From Sphaerochaeta sp. (GTDB lineage Bacteria; Spirochaetota; Spirochaetia; Sphaerochaetales; Sphaerochaetaceae), in the NCBI GenBank assembly GCA_022482495.1, contig JAKVPA010000006.1:62001-126000 (forward strand): a stretch of 64,000 nucleotides of DNA, written 5' to 3'. This document shows, piece by piece, positions 33,434 through 41,716 of the stretch. Made by a program: the position numbers and the translations under genes. Numbering within the stretch: the stretch's first letter is position 1; each line of letters opens with the position of its first letter. The notes under the pieces were generated by a model. The model was not told the DNA's origin and made no database searches. It worked only from the letters and a program-made list of their open reading frames with translations.

Positions 33434-34543
33434 ATGGGTGATCAACGGGAACAGAGACTGGCACAGTTGCTGGTACGGTACTCCGTAGCGTTGAAGCCTG
33501 GGGAAAAGTGCTTGATCAACGCGGTGGATGTGCCGACCAGCATGACCGAGGCGTTGATCGGCGCCGTCTACCAGGCCGGGGCGTATCCCTTGGTCAACGT
33601 CTGGAGTGAGCGGATCGAACGGGCTATGGCCGTCGGCGCCACCAAGCAGTCCCTCTCCGTCTGGGCGGACGCCGATGTCTACCGGATGAAGATGATGGAC
33701 GCGTTCATCGGCATCCGGGGCATCGCCAACGTGCGGGAGCTTTCATCCATCCCGGAACAAGCCGAACTGGTCTCCACCTGGTACAACCAGCCGGTCCACA
33801 TGAAGGTGCGCGTCCCCCATACCCGGTGGGTGGTGCTCCGTTATCCGACGGAATGCTTCGCCATGCAGGCGGGCATGTCCACGGTGGAGTTCGAGGATTA
33901 CTTCTACCGTGTCTGTCTGGATGTGGATTACCCCGCGATGCAACGGACGATGGAGGAAGCCAAGCGGTATCTGGATACGGTGGATCAGGTACAGATCGTG
34001 GGGAAGGGGACGGATCTGAGCTTCAGCGTCAAAGGGATGCCGTGGATCCCCTGCGCCGGGCAGTCCAACATCCCCGATGGGGAGATCTACAGCTGTCCGG
34101 TCAAGGAGAGCGTCAACGGACGCATCACGTACAATTGTGACAGTACGTATCAGGGTCATTGCTTCCATGACGTGTCACTGACGTTCCGGAACGGAAAGAT
34201 TGTGGAAGCCCACGCGGATGATGACGTTCTGGTGAACAAGGTGTTTGACACGGACGACGGAGCCCGGTATGTCGGGGAATTCTCCCTTGGGTGCAATCCC
34301 CAGGTGACCGTCCCGATCGACAACATCCTGTTCGATGAGAAGATCGCCGGGTCCATTCATTTCACACCGGGACAGTCGTACCGTAACTGTTACAACGGCA
34401 ACGATTCCGCCGTACACTGGGATCTGGTGCAGATCCAGCGCAAGGGGTACGCAGAGGCGAACATCTTTTTCGATGGCGATCTGGTGCGGGAGAACGGCGT
34501 GTTTGTCCACCCGGCGCTTCAAGGGTTGAATTTCGAACCGTAA
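33434..34543 (+). CDS. M29 family aminopeptidase
   Basis: A 369-residue metallo-aminopeptidase (family usual length about 370-410). Metal-site segments are visible: N-I-P-D-G-E-I-Y-S-C-P near residues 214-224, G-E-F-S-L-G-C-N-P near 281-289, H-F-T-P-G-Q-S-Y near 313, and a late S-A-V-H-W-D-L-V near 333. It removes N-terminal amino acids from peptides in the cytoplasm. The start at 33434 is chosen because GGAGG lies 6 nt upstream, within the end of the pseudouridine synthase gene. Confidence 0.92.
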   Translation: MGDQREQRLAQLLVRYSVALKPGEKCLINAVDVPTSMTEALIGAVYQAGAYPLVNVWSERIERAMAVGATKQSLSVWADADVYRMKMMDAFIGIRGIANVRELSSIPEQAELVSTWYNQPVHMKVRVPHTRWVVLRYPTECFAMQAGMSTVEFEDYFYRVCLDVDYPAMQRTMEEAKRYLDTVDQVQIVGKGTDLSFSVKGMPWIPCAGQSNIPDGEIYSCPVKESVNGRITYNCDSTYQGHCFHDVSLTFRNGKIVEAHADDDVLVNKVFDTDDGARYVGEFSLGCNPQVTVPIDNILFDEKIAGSIHFTPGQSYRNCYNGNDSAVHWDLVQIQRKGYAEANIFFDGDLVRENGVFVHPALQGLNFEP

Positions 34544-34564
34544 CGAAAAAGTTTCCGGTGGTCC

Positions 34565-34593
34565 TTGACAGAAAAGGGGCGTTTGCATTATAA
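34565..34593 (+). promoter_or_regulatory. Predicted sigma70 promoter of amt
   Basis: TTGACA, 17-nt spacer, TTATAA (TATAAA with 18). It lies 22 bp past the aminopeptidase stop and about 165 bp before amt. No sigma54-like GG/GC pair is seen. Confidence 0.7.
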
Positions 34594-34612
34594 AACTCCC
34601 ATACCATCAAAG

Positions 34613-34649
34613 GCGATGTGGATGATCCGCATCGTCTTTTCTTTTTTTT
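34613..34649 (+). terminator. Terminator-like hairpin 1 in the amt leader
   Basis: GCGATGTGGA pairs with TCCGCATCGT around UGA, followed by C, TTTT, C and eight T. It lies about 15 nt downstream of the predicted transcript start, so it would stop amt transcription unless read through. Confidence 0.75.
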
Positions 34650-34663
34650 ACCACAGGCGTACA

Positions 34664-34705
34664 AAGGCGTGCGTTGGGTACTGGGCCCACCGCCGCCTTT
34701 TTTTT
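34664..34705 (+). terminator. Terminator-like hairpin 2 in the amt leader
   Basis: AAGGCG pairs with CGCCTT, with an inner TGGG/CCCA helix, followed directly by eight T, 25 bp before the amt start codon. Confidence 0.7.
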
Positions 34706-34729
34706 ATTTCACTTCCTGAGGAGGAACGT

Positions 34730-36445
34730 ATGTATTCATCTGTGGACACGATTTGGGTGTTGTTCGCCTCTGCATTGGTGTTCTTTATGCAGGCAGGGTT
34801 CGCCATGGTGGAGACCGGTATGACGCGGGCAAAAAACGCCGGTAACATCATCATGAAGAACCTGATGGACTTCTGCATTGGAACTCCGGCGTTCTGGATC
34901 CTTGGATTCGGATTGATGTTCGGGGTGACCAAGGACGGAAACGTGCTTTCGTTCATTGGAGTCCCCGACCTGTTCGTACGCGGGAATTACGGAGTTGAAG
35001 GCTCCTATCCCACCTACGCCTATCTGATCTTCCAGACGGTGTTCTGCGCGACGGCGGCGACCATCGTCTCCGGAGCCATGGCGGAACGGACCAAGTTCAG
35101 CGCATACTGCCTGTACTCGTTCTTGATCAGCTTGGTCGTCTATCCGATCAGCGGCCACTGGATCTGGGGTGGTGGCTGGCTTGCTCAGCTTGGGTTCCAT
35201 GATTTTGCCGGTTCCACAGCGGTACATATGGTCGGTGGTGTCGCAGCCTGCGTCGGCGCGGCAATGCTCGGACCCCGTATCGGGAAGTATGACGCCGAAG
35301 GGAAACCCAAAGCGATTCCTGGCCACAGCCTTACCCTTGCAGCCCTTGGTGTATTCATCCTGTGGTTCTGCTGGTTCGGCTTCAACGGCGGTTCCACCGT
35401 CTCCATGACGGGTGATGACACCATCGTTGCCGCTTCCCGCATTTTCGTGACGACCAACCTCGCCGCGGCATGCGCGTCCTGCGCCACGATGATCTTCACC
35501 TGGATTCGCTACAAGAAACCGGATGTGTCCATGACGCTGAACGGATCCCTCGCCGGTCTGGTCGCCATTACGGCCGGATGTGACGCCGTCAGCGTTCCGG
35601 GTGCTGCCCTCATCGGCATCATCGCCGGTATCGTGGTCGTGTTTGCCGTTGAGTTCTTTGACAAGAAAGTGAAGATCGATGATCCGGTCGGAGCCATCAG
35701 CGTCCATGGGGTATGCGGCGCGCTCGGCACCATCCTCACCGGTCTGTTCTCCGTAGACGAAGGTGTGTTCTACGGCCATGGCTTCAAATTCTTCGGCATC
35801 CAGGTGTTGGGTGTGGTCGTCGTCGCCGCGTGGGTGACCGTCTGCATGCTGATCATCTTCACCATTCTTAAAAAGACGGTCGGTCTGCGGGTCACCAAGG
35901 AAGAGGAGATTCAGGGCCTCGACCTGCAGGAGCATGGCTTGGTCGCCGGCGCGTACAGCGACTTCATGCCGGCTGTTCCCAATGGTTTCAGCCATATCAT
36001 GGAAGATGTCGGCAACCCGACTCCGGTCAATGTCGCCGTTCCTGTGATCGACAAGACGGCCCCGAAGAAACCTGCTGGCGTGAAGTTCTCCAAAGTGGTG
36101 ATCATCTCCCGTCAGAGCAAGTTCCAGGATCTGAAGAAAGCGATGAACGAAATCGGTGTCACCGGCATGACGGTCACCCATGTGATGGGATGCGGCATGC
36201 AGAAGGGACGCAGCGAGTATTATCGTGGCGTACCGGTGGAGATGACGTTGCTTCCCAAGATGAAAGTGGAGATCGTTGTCAGCAAGGTGCCGGTATCGAC
36301 GGTAATTGATACCGCGGTCAAGGCGCTGTACACCGGTCATATCGGAGACGGAAAGATCTTCGTCTACGATGTGGAGAACGTGGTGAAGGTGCGCACCGGC
36401 GAACAGGGCTACGACGCATTGCAGGATGAATCTGACGCCGAGTGA
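34730..36445 (+). CDS. amt: Ammonium transporter Amt fused to a C-terminal PII domain
   Basis: A 571-residue fusion. Residues 1-420 are an Amt channel with about 11 helices. The family blocks F-F-M-Q-A-G-F-A-M-V-E-T-G near 17-29, F-N-G-G-S-T near 220, and the late twin-histidine helix G-A-I-S-V-H-G-V-C-G-A-L-G-T near 322-335 are all present. From residue 451 a complete PII domain follows: K-V-V-I-I-S, G-M-T-V-T-H-V-M-G-C-G, T-loop G-R-S-E-Y-Y-R-G (Y498 in the place of GlnB Y51), L-P-K-M-K-V-E-I-V-V and T-G-H-I-G-D-G-K-I-F-V. Free PII blocks Amt in response to 2-oxoglutarate and ADP/ATP; here it is tethered. GAGGAGG lies 5 nt upstream. Confidence 0.96.
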   Translation: MYSSVDTIWVLFASALVFFMQAGFAMVETGMTRAKNAGNIIMKNLMDFCIGTPAFWILGFGLMFGVTKDGNVLSFIGVPDLFVRGNYGVEGSYPTYAYLIFQTVFCATAATIVSGAMAERTKFSAYCLYSFLISLVVYPISGHWIWGGGWLAQLGFHDFAGSTAVHMVGGVAACVGAAMLGPRIGKYDAEGKPKAIPGHSLTLAALGVFILWFCWFGFNGGSTVSMTGDDTIVAASRIFVTTNLAAACASCATMIFTWIRYKKPDVSMTLNGSLAGLVAITAGCDAVSVPGAALIGIIAGIVVVFAVEFFDKKVKIDDPVGAISVHGVCGALGTILTGLFSVDEGVFYGHGFKFFGIQVLGVVVVAAWVTVCMLIIFTILKKTVGLRVTKEEEIQGLDLQEHGLVAGAYSDFMPAVPNGFSHIMEDVGNPTPVNVAVPVIDKTAPKKPAGVKFSKVVIISRQSKFQDLKKAMNEIGVTGMTVTHVMGCGMQKGRSEYYRGVPVEMTLLPKMKVEIVVSKVPVSTVIDTAVKALYTGHIGDGKIFVYDVENVVKVRTGEQGYDALQDESDAE

Positions 36446-36469
36446 CGTTGGATATTACGAATCTTTGCC

Positions 36470-36499
36470 GGGGGAGGTGATGACACCTCCCCCGTTTTT
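36470..36499 (+). terminator. Intrinsic terminator of amt and group II intron target
   Basis: GGGGGAGGTG and CACCTCCCCC form a perfect 10-bp stem with an ATGA loop, followed by G and TTTTT. The intron starts at the next base. Confidence 0.93.
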
Positions 36500-38423
36500 G
36501 TGTGACACGCATGACATTATTCTAAGGTGAAAGTCCTAAGGGGCGTAGATACCGACGAACCCGATAGCGACTTGCAAGCTCCATGTCGTGAGGCATGAGG
36601 CGAAAGAAGCAATAGCGAAATCGTGGCCTGACGAACAGGTAACCCGGACAGAGATGCCCGAGTGGCTGATACAAGGCACCCAAAGGGGACAAGCTGGCAA
36701 AGAACAGTCAAGCTCCGAAAGGTATCGAGCCTTTGGTTGTAAATCAGACAGGTAAACGAGGAAAGAATAGTGGATTACCGTGCGAGGCCTCTCCAGCGCC
36801 TTAGGCTGCAATATCGCCGTATGACGGTGCAGTAACAACGAATGGGGAGGAGTCAGCAGAAGCCATAGTAGCAGAGAGGGACTCTGCGAAGGGCTGAACG
36901 AATGAATGCCTTCGAAGAAGAGAAGGCCAATCCGCCAGCGTGGAAAAGGCGAGAGCCTTAACGCGAACGCGATGCGGAAAGGAGGTACCTCATGAGAGGG
37001 GAAGACAGGACAGTGCCGAACACTGGGCTGTGCAGGGAGCTGGTCTCGGTCGGGAACATCACCAGCGCCATCAAGAAAGTGAAGGCGAACAAGGGTGCGT
37101 GCGGAGTCGACGGCATGGACGTGGCCATGCTGGACGAGCACTTCGCGAGGCATTTCGGTGATATCCGGTCAAGAATTCTTGCAAGGACGTACAGGCCGAT
37201 GCCTGTCCGAAGGGTGGAGATACCCAAGGACAACGGCGGGGTGCGTCTTCTGGGAGTGCCCACCGTAGTGGACAGGGTAATCCAGCAGGCCATTGTGCAG
37301 GTGCTGACGCCGGTGTTCGAGCCGACGTTCTCCGACTACAGTTTCGGGTTCCGCCCGGACAGGAGTGCGGAGGATGCGGTGAGATTGGCACAGACCTACA
37401 TGTCCGAGGGATACAAGCATGTGGTAGACCTAGACCTGTCGAAGTTCTTCGACACGGTGGACCATGACATCCTCATGGGACTGGTCGACAAGTACATGCC
37501 GGACAAGGACATCAGGAGACTCATATTCTCGTTTCTTGAAAGCGGGGTTCTGACGAACGGATGCATGATGGCCACGGCACAAGGCACGCCACAAGGCGGC
37601 CCCCTGAGCCCGATGCTGAGCAACATTTATCTGACCCCATACGACAAGGAGCTTGAACGCAGGGGGCTCAAATTCGTCAGGTATGCGGATGACTGCAACA
37701 TCTTCGTGAAGTCGATGATGGCATCCTACAGGGTGAGGGACAGGGTGATTTCCTATCTTGGGCGCAAGCTCAAGCTGAAGGTGAACATGGAGAAGACAGA
37801 GGCGAGGAAGACCGTAGGGTCGAAGTTCCTCGGGTTCGAATTCATCACCAACGGGGAAAAGGAGACGCTCGGCAAGCTCAAGCCCACAGAGAAGAAAGTG
37901 AGGAAACTGGAGGACAGAATCCGTGAGATAACGGCACGAAGCCGTGGCGTCAGGATAGAGACTGTCATAAGGGAACTGAACGCGACTCTCAGGGGGTGGA
38001 TATCCTACTTTGCAAGGGGGAACATGAAGTCGTACCTGAACGAGGAACTGATGCCGTGGGTCAGGAGACGGGTGAGGCAGGTTCTCTACAAGCAGTGGAA
38101 GAACGGCCGGAACCGTTGCCACAAGCTAAGGCAACTGGGGGTGCCGGAATGGGTCTTCGGCAAATGCAATTTTGCGAGCAACTCATACTGGAGCATGTCC
38201 GGCGGGCCCATGAACAGGGCCCTCACAAACAAGATTCTCGAAGAAAGATTCGGGTTGGTGGATGCCGTAGCCCATTATGCCAAGATTCATGCCCAACGCA
38301 TGATGAAAGACCGGGTGATGCTGGAATTAAGGTATCACAGTCTATTCGTTTGAACCGCCGTATGCCGAACGGCACGTCCGGTGGTGTGAGAGGAAGGAGC
38401 CTGGCGGCTCCCTCCTACTCGAT
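36500..38423 (+). mobile_element. Group II intron, class C-like (3' end approximate)
   Basis: The 5' end is GTGTG directly behind the T-tract of the amt terminator. Domain I includes TTCTAAGGTG and AAAGTCC, as in class C introns. An intact reverse transcriptase gene is in domain IV. Domain V (38354-38385) is A-C-C-G-C-C-G paired with C-G-G-T-G-G-T around a GCC/GGC hairpin. Domain VI follows as AGGAAGGAGCC/GGCTCCCTCCT, ending CTACTCGAT. Class C introns lack an endonuclease and insert behind terminator hairpins, exactly as here. From 36500 to 36991 there is only ribozyme sequence. Confidence 0.93.
36992..38353 (+). CDS. ltrA: Group II intron reverse transcriptase/maturase
   Basis: A 453-residue intron-encoded protein. 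RT blocks run from G-V-D-G-M near residue 38 through Y-S-F-G-F-R-P (116-122), D-L-S-K-F-F-D (148-154), Q-G-T-P-Q-G-G-P-L-S-P (197-207) and the catalytic Y-A-D-D (231-234). The thumb/maturase domain has L-N-A-T-L-R-G-W-I-S-Y-F near 330. There is no C-terminal HNH endonuclease, in line with class C. GGAGG stands 6 nt before the ATG. Arg codons are mostly AGG/AGA, unlike host genes. Confidence 0.97.
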   Translation: MRGEDRTVPNTGLCRELVSVGNITSAIKKVKANKGACGVDGMDVAMLDEHFARHFGDIRSRILARTYRPMPVRRVEIPKDNGGVRLLGVPTVVDRVIQQAIVQVLTPVFEPTFSDYSFGFRPDRSAEDAVRLAQTYMSEGYKHVVDLDLSKFFDTVDHDILMGLVDKYMPDKDIRRLIFSFLESGVLTNGCMMATAQGTPQGGPLSPMLSNIYLTPYDKELERRGLKFVRYADDCNIFVKSMMASYRVRDRVISYLGRKLKLKVNMEKTEARKTVGSKFLGFEFITNGEKETLGKLKPTEKKVRKLEDRIREITARSRGVRIETVIRELNATLRGWISYFARGNMKSYLNEELMPWVRRRVRQVLYKQWKNGRNRCHKLRQLGVPEWVFGKCNFASNSYWSMSGGPMNRALTNKILEERFGLVDAVAHYAKIHAQRMMKDRVMLELRYHSLFV

Positions 38424-38438
38424 TACGAGAATGACATC

Positions 38439-38912
38439 ATGCGATTGACCAAACGTGAATTGACGGACAAGGAATCCCTGATTGCGGTGCTCCGGGACGG
38501 AGTGGTGCTGCACCTGGCCTTTGTGGACGAAGCGGGCGTGGCGTTGTTTCCGGTGAACTATGGATTTGTGGAGACGGACGGAAACGTGGAATTGCTGTTC
38601 CATGGCGCTACGGAAGGAAGGAAAGCAACCTTTTTTTCACAGCACAGCCATGTCACCTTTGAGATTGACGTGCCGGAAGGAATGATCACCGGAACGTACG
38701 CGTGCGCCTACAGCTACGCCTACCGGAGCGTCATCGGGGAAGGGGATGTGACCCTGATCCAGGATTCGGAACGGAAAATCCGTTGTCTGGATCTTCTGCT
38801 TGATCATGTGACGGGAAACGAAGAAAAGCGGGAGTATTCCACCTCGGCGTTGGAGCGTACCAACGTCTATTCGCTTGCCGTCTCCTCGATGACCGGCAAG
38901 CGCCGCGCGTGA
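38439..38912 (+). CDS. NimA-like pyridoxamine 5'-phosphate oxidase family protein
   Basis: A 157-residue flavin-binding split-barrel protein with V-L-H-L-A-F-V-D near residues 23-30, P-V-N-Y-G-F-V near 38-44, and L-L-F-H-G-A-T-E-G-R-K-A near 52-63. Relatives bind FMN or haem, and NimA reduces nitroimidazoles. No Shine-Dalgarno precedes the ATG. GAGAAT lies 6 nt upstream, the position of a -10 in leaderless genes here, so the intron insertion a few bases further up may have cut off its -35. Confidence 0.85.
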   Translation: MRLTKRELTDKESLIAVLRDGVVLHLAFVDEAGVALFPVNYGFVETDGNVELLFHGATEGRKATFFSQHSHVTFEIDVPEGMITGTYACAYSYAYRSVIGEGDVTLIQDSERKIRCLDLLLDHVTGNEEKREYSTSALERTNVYSLAVSSMTGKRRA

Positions 38913-39785
38913 TCACCGTTCCTGTCCAAAGACGATCGTCCGGTTCTTCCACAGGATGATCCTGCTCTCCAGATGGGCGGAAACGGCTCTCGCCAACACC
39001 CGTCGCTCCACGTCTTTTCCCACTTCCTTGAGTCCTGTGGGGGTGAACTCATGGTTGACCCGCACCACATCCTGTTCGATGATCGGCCCCTGGTCCAGGT
39101 CGCAGGACGCATAGTGGGCCGTTGCTCCGATCAACTTGACCCCACGGTCATACGCCTGCTGATAGGGATTCGCACCCTGGAACGCCGGCAGGAACCCGTG
39201 ATGGATGTTGATGATCTTTCCCTGCCACTCGTTGATGAAGTGAGGGGTGAGGATCTGCATGTACCGGGCCAGCACCACCAGGTCGATGTCAAACCGCTTG
39301 AGCAATGACAGCACCTTCTCCTCCTGTTCCTCTTTGGAGTGGGTCTTGTCCACCGGATAGCAGTAGAACGGGATGCGGAACTGGTTGGCGATGTATTCCA
39401 GGTCGGGATGGTTGCTGATGATCAGGGGAATGTCACACTTCAGGTCACCTTCCTCTTTGCGGCTGATCAAATCGTACAGGCAGTGGCTGGTCTTGCTTAC
39501 CATGATGGCCACGCGGGCGCGGAAATCGCTGTAGTGGATCGACCAGGATAGCCCTTCCTGGGTGGCGAACGAACCGAAATCATCCTCCAATTCCTTGCGG
39601 GACATCTTCAGGTCGTTCATATCCAGCTCCAGGCGCATGAAGAATTCATGCTCATTGTCGTCGGTGTGTTGCTGGCAGTGCAGCACGTTGAAGTTCCGCT
39701 GGGAAAACCATGACGCTACTTTGGCAAGAATGCCCCGTTTGTCAGGGCATTGGATCAAAATGATGATCTTCCCGCTCTGCCTCAT
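38913..39785 (-). CDS. purU: Formyltetrahydrofolate deformylase
   Basis: A 290-residue enzyme hydrolysing 10-formyl-THF to formate and THF. An N-terminal ACT domain (C-P-D-K-R-G-I-L-A-K-V near residues 13-23) is joined to a formyl transferase domain with N-I-H-H-G-F-L-P-A-F near 200-209 and the catalytic D in D-L-D-Q-G-P-I-I near 236-243. The length is typical. ATGA overlap with xseB, and its stop abuts the NimA-like gene stop. Confidence 0.97.
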   Translation of the reverse strand: MRQSGKIIILIQCPDKRGILAKVASWFSQRNFNVLHCQQHTDDNEHEFFMRLELDMNDLKMSRKELEDDFGSFATQEGLSWSIHYSDFRARVAIMVSKTSHCLYDLISRKEEGDLKCDIPLIISNHPDLEYIANQFRIPFYCYPVDKTHSKEEQEEKVLSLLKRFDIDLVVLARYMQILTPHFINEWQGKIINIHHGFLPAFQGANPYQQAYDRGVKLIGATAHYASCDLDQGPIIEQDVVRVNHEFTPTGLKEVGKDVERRVLARAVSAHLESRIILWKNRTIVFGQER

Positions 39786-40012
39786 GATGCGTCTCCCTTC
39801 GTCTCATCCACTTCGGTGAGCGTGACACCGTCGGCGATGCTGCCGCTTGCGATCTCAACCTTGCGTTTGGCGTCGTCCAGCTGTTTCTCCAAGCTTTTGA
39901 CCAGTTTGATGCCTTCTTCGTACAGCTTGACGCTTTCCTCCAAATCCACTCCCTGGCCATTGAGTTTTTCGGTGATCTCCTCAACCCGTTTCAAATCCGT
40001 TGCAAATGCCAT
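39782..40012 (-). CDS. xseB: Exodeoxyribonuclease VII small subunit
   Basis: A 76-residue helical-hairpin protein with L-E-E-S-V-K-L-Y-E-E-G near residues 24-34, the XseB signature, and a second helix L-E-K-Q-L-D-D-A-K-R-K-V. The start at 40012 has GGAGG 6 nt upstream and follows the xseA stop by one base. It is the partner of XseA in single-strand DNA degradation. Confidence 0.95.
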   Translation of the reverse strand: MAFATDLKRVEEITEKLNGQGVDLEESVKLYEEGIKLVKSLEKQLDDAKRKVEIASGSIADGVTLTEVDETKGDAS

Positions 40013-40013
40013 C

Positions 40014-41349
40014 TCATTCCTCCACGACGGCTTTCCGTTTTCCATCCTGGAAACGGATGCCGATATGTTGCCCCGCCGCCAGAGTGGCGGCATGGGTGAT
40101 GATGTTTCCCCTTTCATCGGTCGTAACGCTGAATCCCCGCGCCAGGATGGCCAGCGGGTTCAATGCCTCCAACCGGTCTTTCTCAAACCGAATCGTTTCC
40201 TGAAGCCCCGCCAGACGAGTACGCATCGCCGCTTCCAACAACGTGCGCGCGCTGGAGATGACTTCCCGTTTTCCCGTGAGCCGTACTTTCGGATTGACGG
40301 TTTCCAGCGCTCCCGCCGCTTTGCCCAGAACGCTCTGCCGTTGGGAAAGAGAAAGACGCATGGCCCCCTCCATCCCATCGCTGGCGTTTGCCAGTTGGTA
40401 CTGCCACGCGGTGATGATTGTCGTCATCCGCTGGTCCAACTCTTCCGCGCGGTAGAAGCGCAGTGCCATTGCCGCTTGATCCAGATTCCGCTGGATGGCT
40501 CCGATCAGCGCATCCTCCATTGCGGAAAGGGACTGCCTGAGGTCATTGTAGCCTTTGCTGACCAGTTCCGCGGCGGCGCTTGGTGTGGATGCCCTCACAT
40601 CGGCGGCATAATCACACAGCGCCCAGTCAATCTCATGTCCGACACCGCTGACCACGGGGATTTCGCTGTCAAAGATCGCTTTCACCACACATTCCTCGGA
40701 GAAGGGAAGCAGGTCCTCGATGGAACCACCGCCACGGGCGACGATCAAGACATCGCACAGGTGCAGCAGGTTCGCTTCTTCAATCCGTTGGGCGATGGTG
40801 GCAGCCGCCCCGTCTCCCTGCACGACCGCCGGGAGGATCACCACATCCAATGAAGGCGCCCTCCGCCCAAGAATCTGCAGGATGTCCTGCAGCGCAGCTC
40901 CCGTCGGGCTGGTCACAACCCCCACTCTTTGCGGATACAAGGGAAGGGGGGCTTTATGGTCTGGATCAAAATAGCCAAGAGCGTCGAATTGTCGTTTCCG
41001 CGCTTCCAGCATGGCAAGGATTTCACCGTTTCCTGTCATCTCCATGGCGGAACAGACGATCTGGTAGGTGCCGCGGGGCGGGTAGACGTCGATGGAGCCG
41101 GTGACGGTCACTTTGTCGCCATTCTTGGGAGTGAATCCCACACGCCACAGGACGCTTTTGAACATCACGGCGTTGATGACGGCGTCATTGTCCTTCAGCG
41201 CGAAAAACCAATGTCCCGAAGAGGCTGGCCGGAAGTTGGAGATTTCACCAGTGACCTTTCAGGCCGTAGAAGGATCCCTCCAGCGTCTGTTTGATCAATG
41301 CGGTCAGTTCACCGACGGTCAATTCCTGGGGGAGCAAATCGTTCTGCAT
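40014..41349 (-). pseudogene. xseA: Exodeoxyribonuclease VII large subunit, broken by one frameshift
   Basis: Without the frameshift this is a 444-residue XseA. The N-terminal OB domain starts at ATG 41349 (L-P-Q-E-L-T-V-G-E-L-T) and continues in another frame as V-T-G-E-I-S-N-F-R-P and H-W-F-F-A-L-K. The large catalytic part has R-V-G-V-V-T-S-P-T-G-A-A-L-Q-D near position 140, I-V-A-R-G-G-G-S-I-E-D-L and S-G-V-G-H-E-I-D. One base too many in minus-strand AAAGG (plus 41255-41259) puts a stop after G-L-K-G-H-W. The rest is intact, and xseB follows normally, so a sequencing error is likely. An internal start at 41168 would lack the OB domain. Confidence 0.9.
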
Positions 41350-41371
41350 GGACCTCACCAGTCCCGAACAC

Positions 41372-41401
41372 AAAAAAAGCGTACCGCATCAGGTACGCTT
41401 T
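41372..41401 (-). terminator. Intrinsic terminator of the ferredoxin gene
   Basis: Minus strand AAAGCGTACC and GGTACGCTTT form a 10-bp stem followed by a T run. It lies just before xseA. Confidence 0.92.
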
Positions 41402-41419
41402 ACCTTGTGTCCAGGTAAA

Positions 41420-41590
41420 TCAGTCAGCGTGCTCGATGGAGCCGGTCGGGCAGACATCAGCGCACGTACCGCAATCAACGCACTTCTCCGGATCGATCTT
41501 GTACGGAGATCCTTCCGAGATGGCGCCAGAAGGACATTCCGACTGACACGTACCGCAAGAAACACACGTATCTTTGATTCTGTAAGCCAT
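41420..41590 (-). CDS. 2[4Fe-4S] ferredoxin
   Basis: A 56-residue clostridial-type ferredoxin with two C-x2-C-x2-C-x3-C-P clusters: C-V-S-C-G-T-C-Q-S-E-C-P and C-V-D-C-G-T-C-A-D-V-C-P. It carries electrons at low potential for ferredoxin-dependent enzymes. The start at 41590 is chosen because AAGGAG lies 6 nt upstream. It is monocistronic, with its own terminator. Confidence 0.97.
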   Translation of the reverse strand: MAYRIKDTCVSCGTCQSECPSGAISEGSPYKIDPEKCVDCGTCADVCPTGSIEHAD

Positions 41591-41716
41591 AGTAAACTCC
41601 TTCACACAACGTTTTCATTCATCATACTTCCTCGAGGTGAGACCGTCAAGAACTGGTAGGAAAAAGCAATCCGTTCCCAGCGTTTTTTTCAAAGGATTCC
41701 TGCGGATACGCCATCC

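Noticed and set aside
34600-34730. A known riboswitch or ANTAR target in the amt leader
   Set aside because: The two hairpins do not show the ANTAR hexaloop pair or any riboswitch core I know. I keep only the terminator-like structure as a finding.
34736-36340. A 534-codon open frame opposite amt
   Set aside because: It is a shadow of the Amt-PII gene in the antisense frame.
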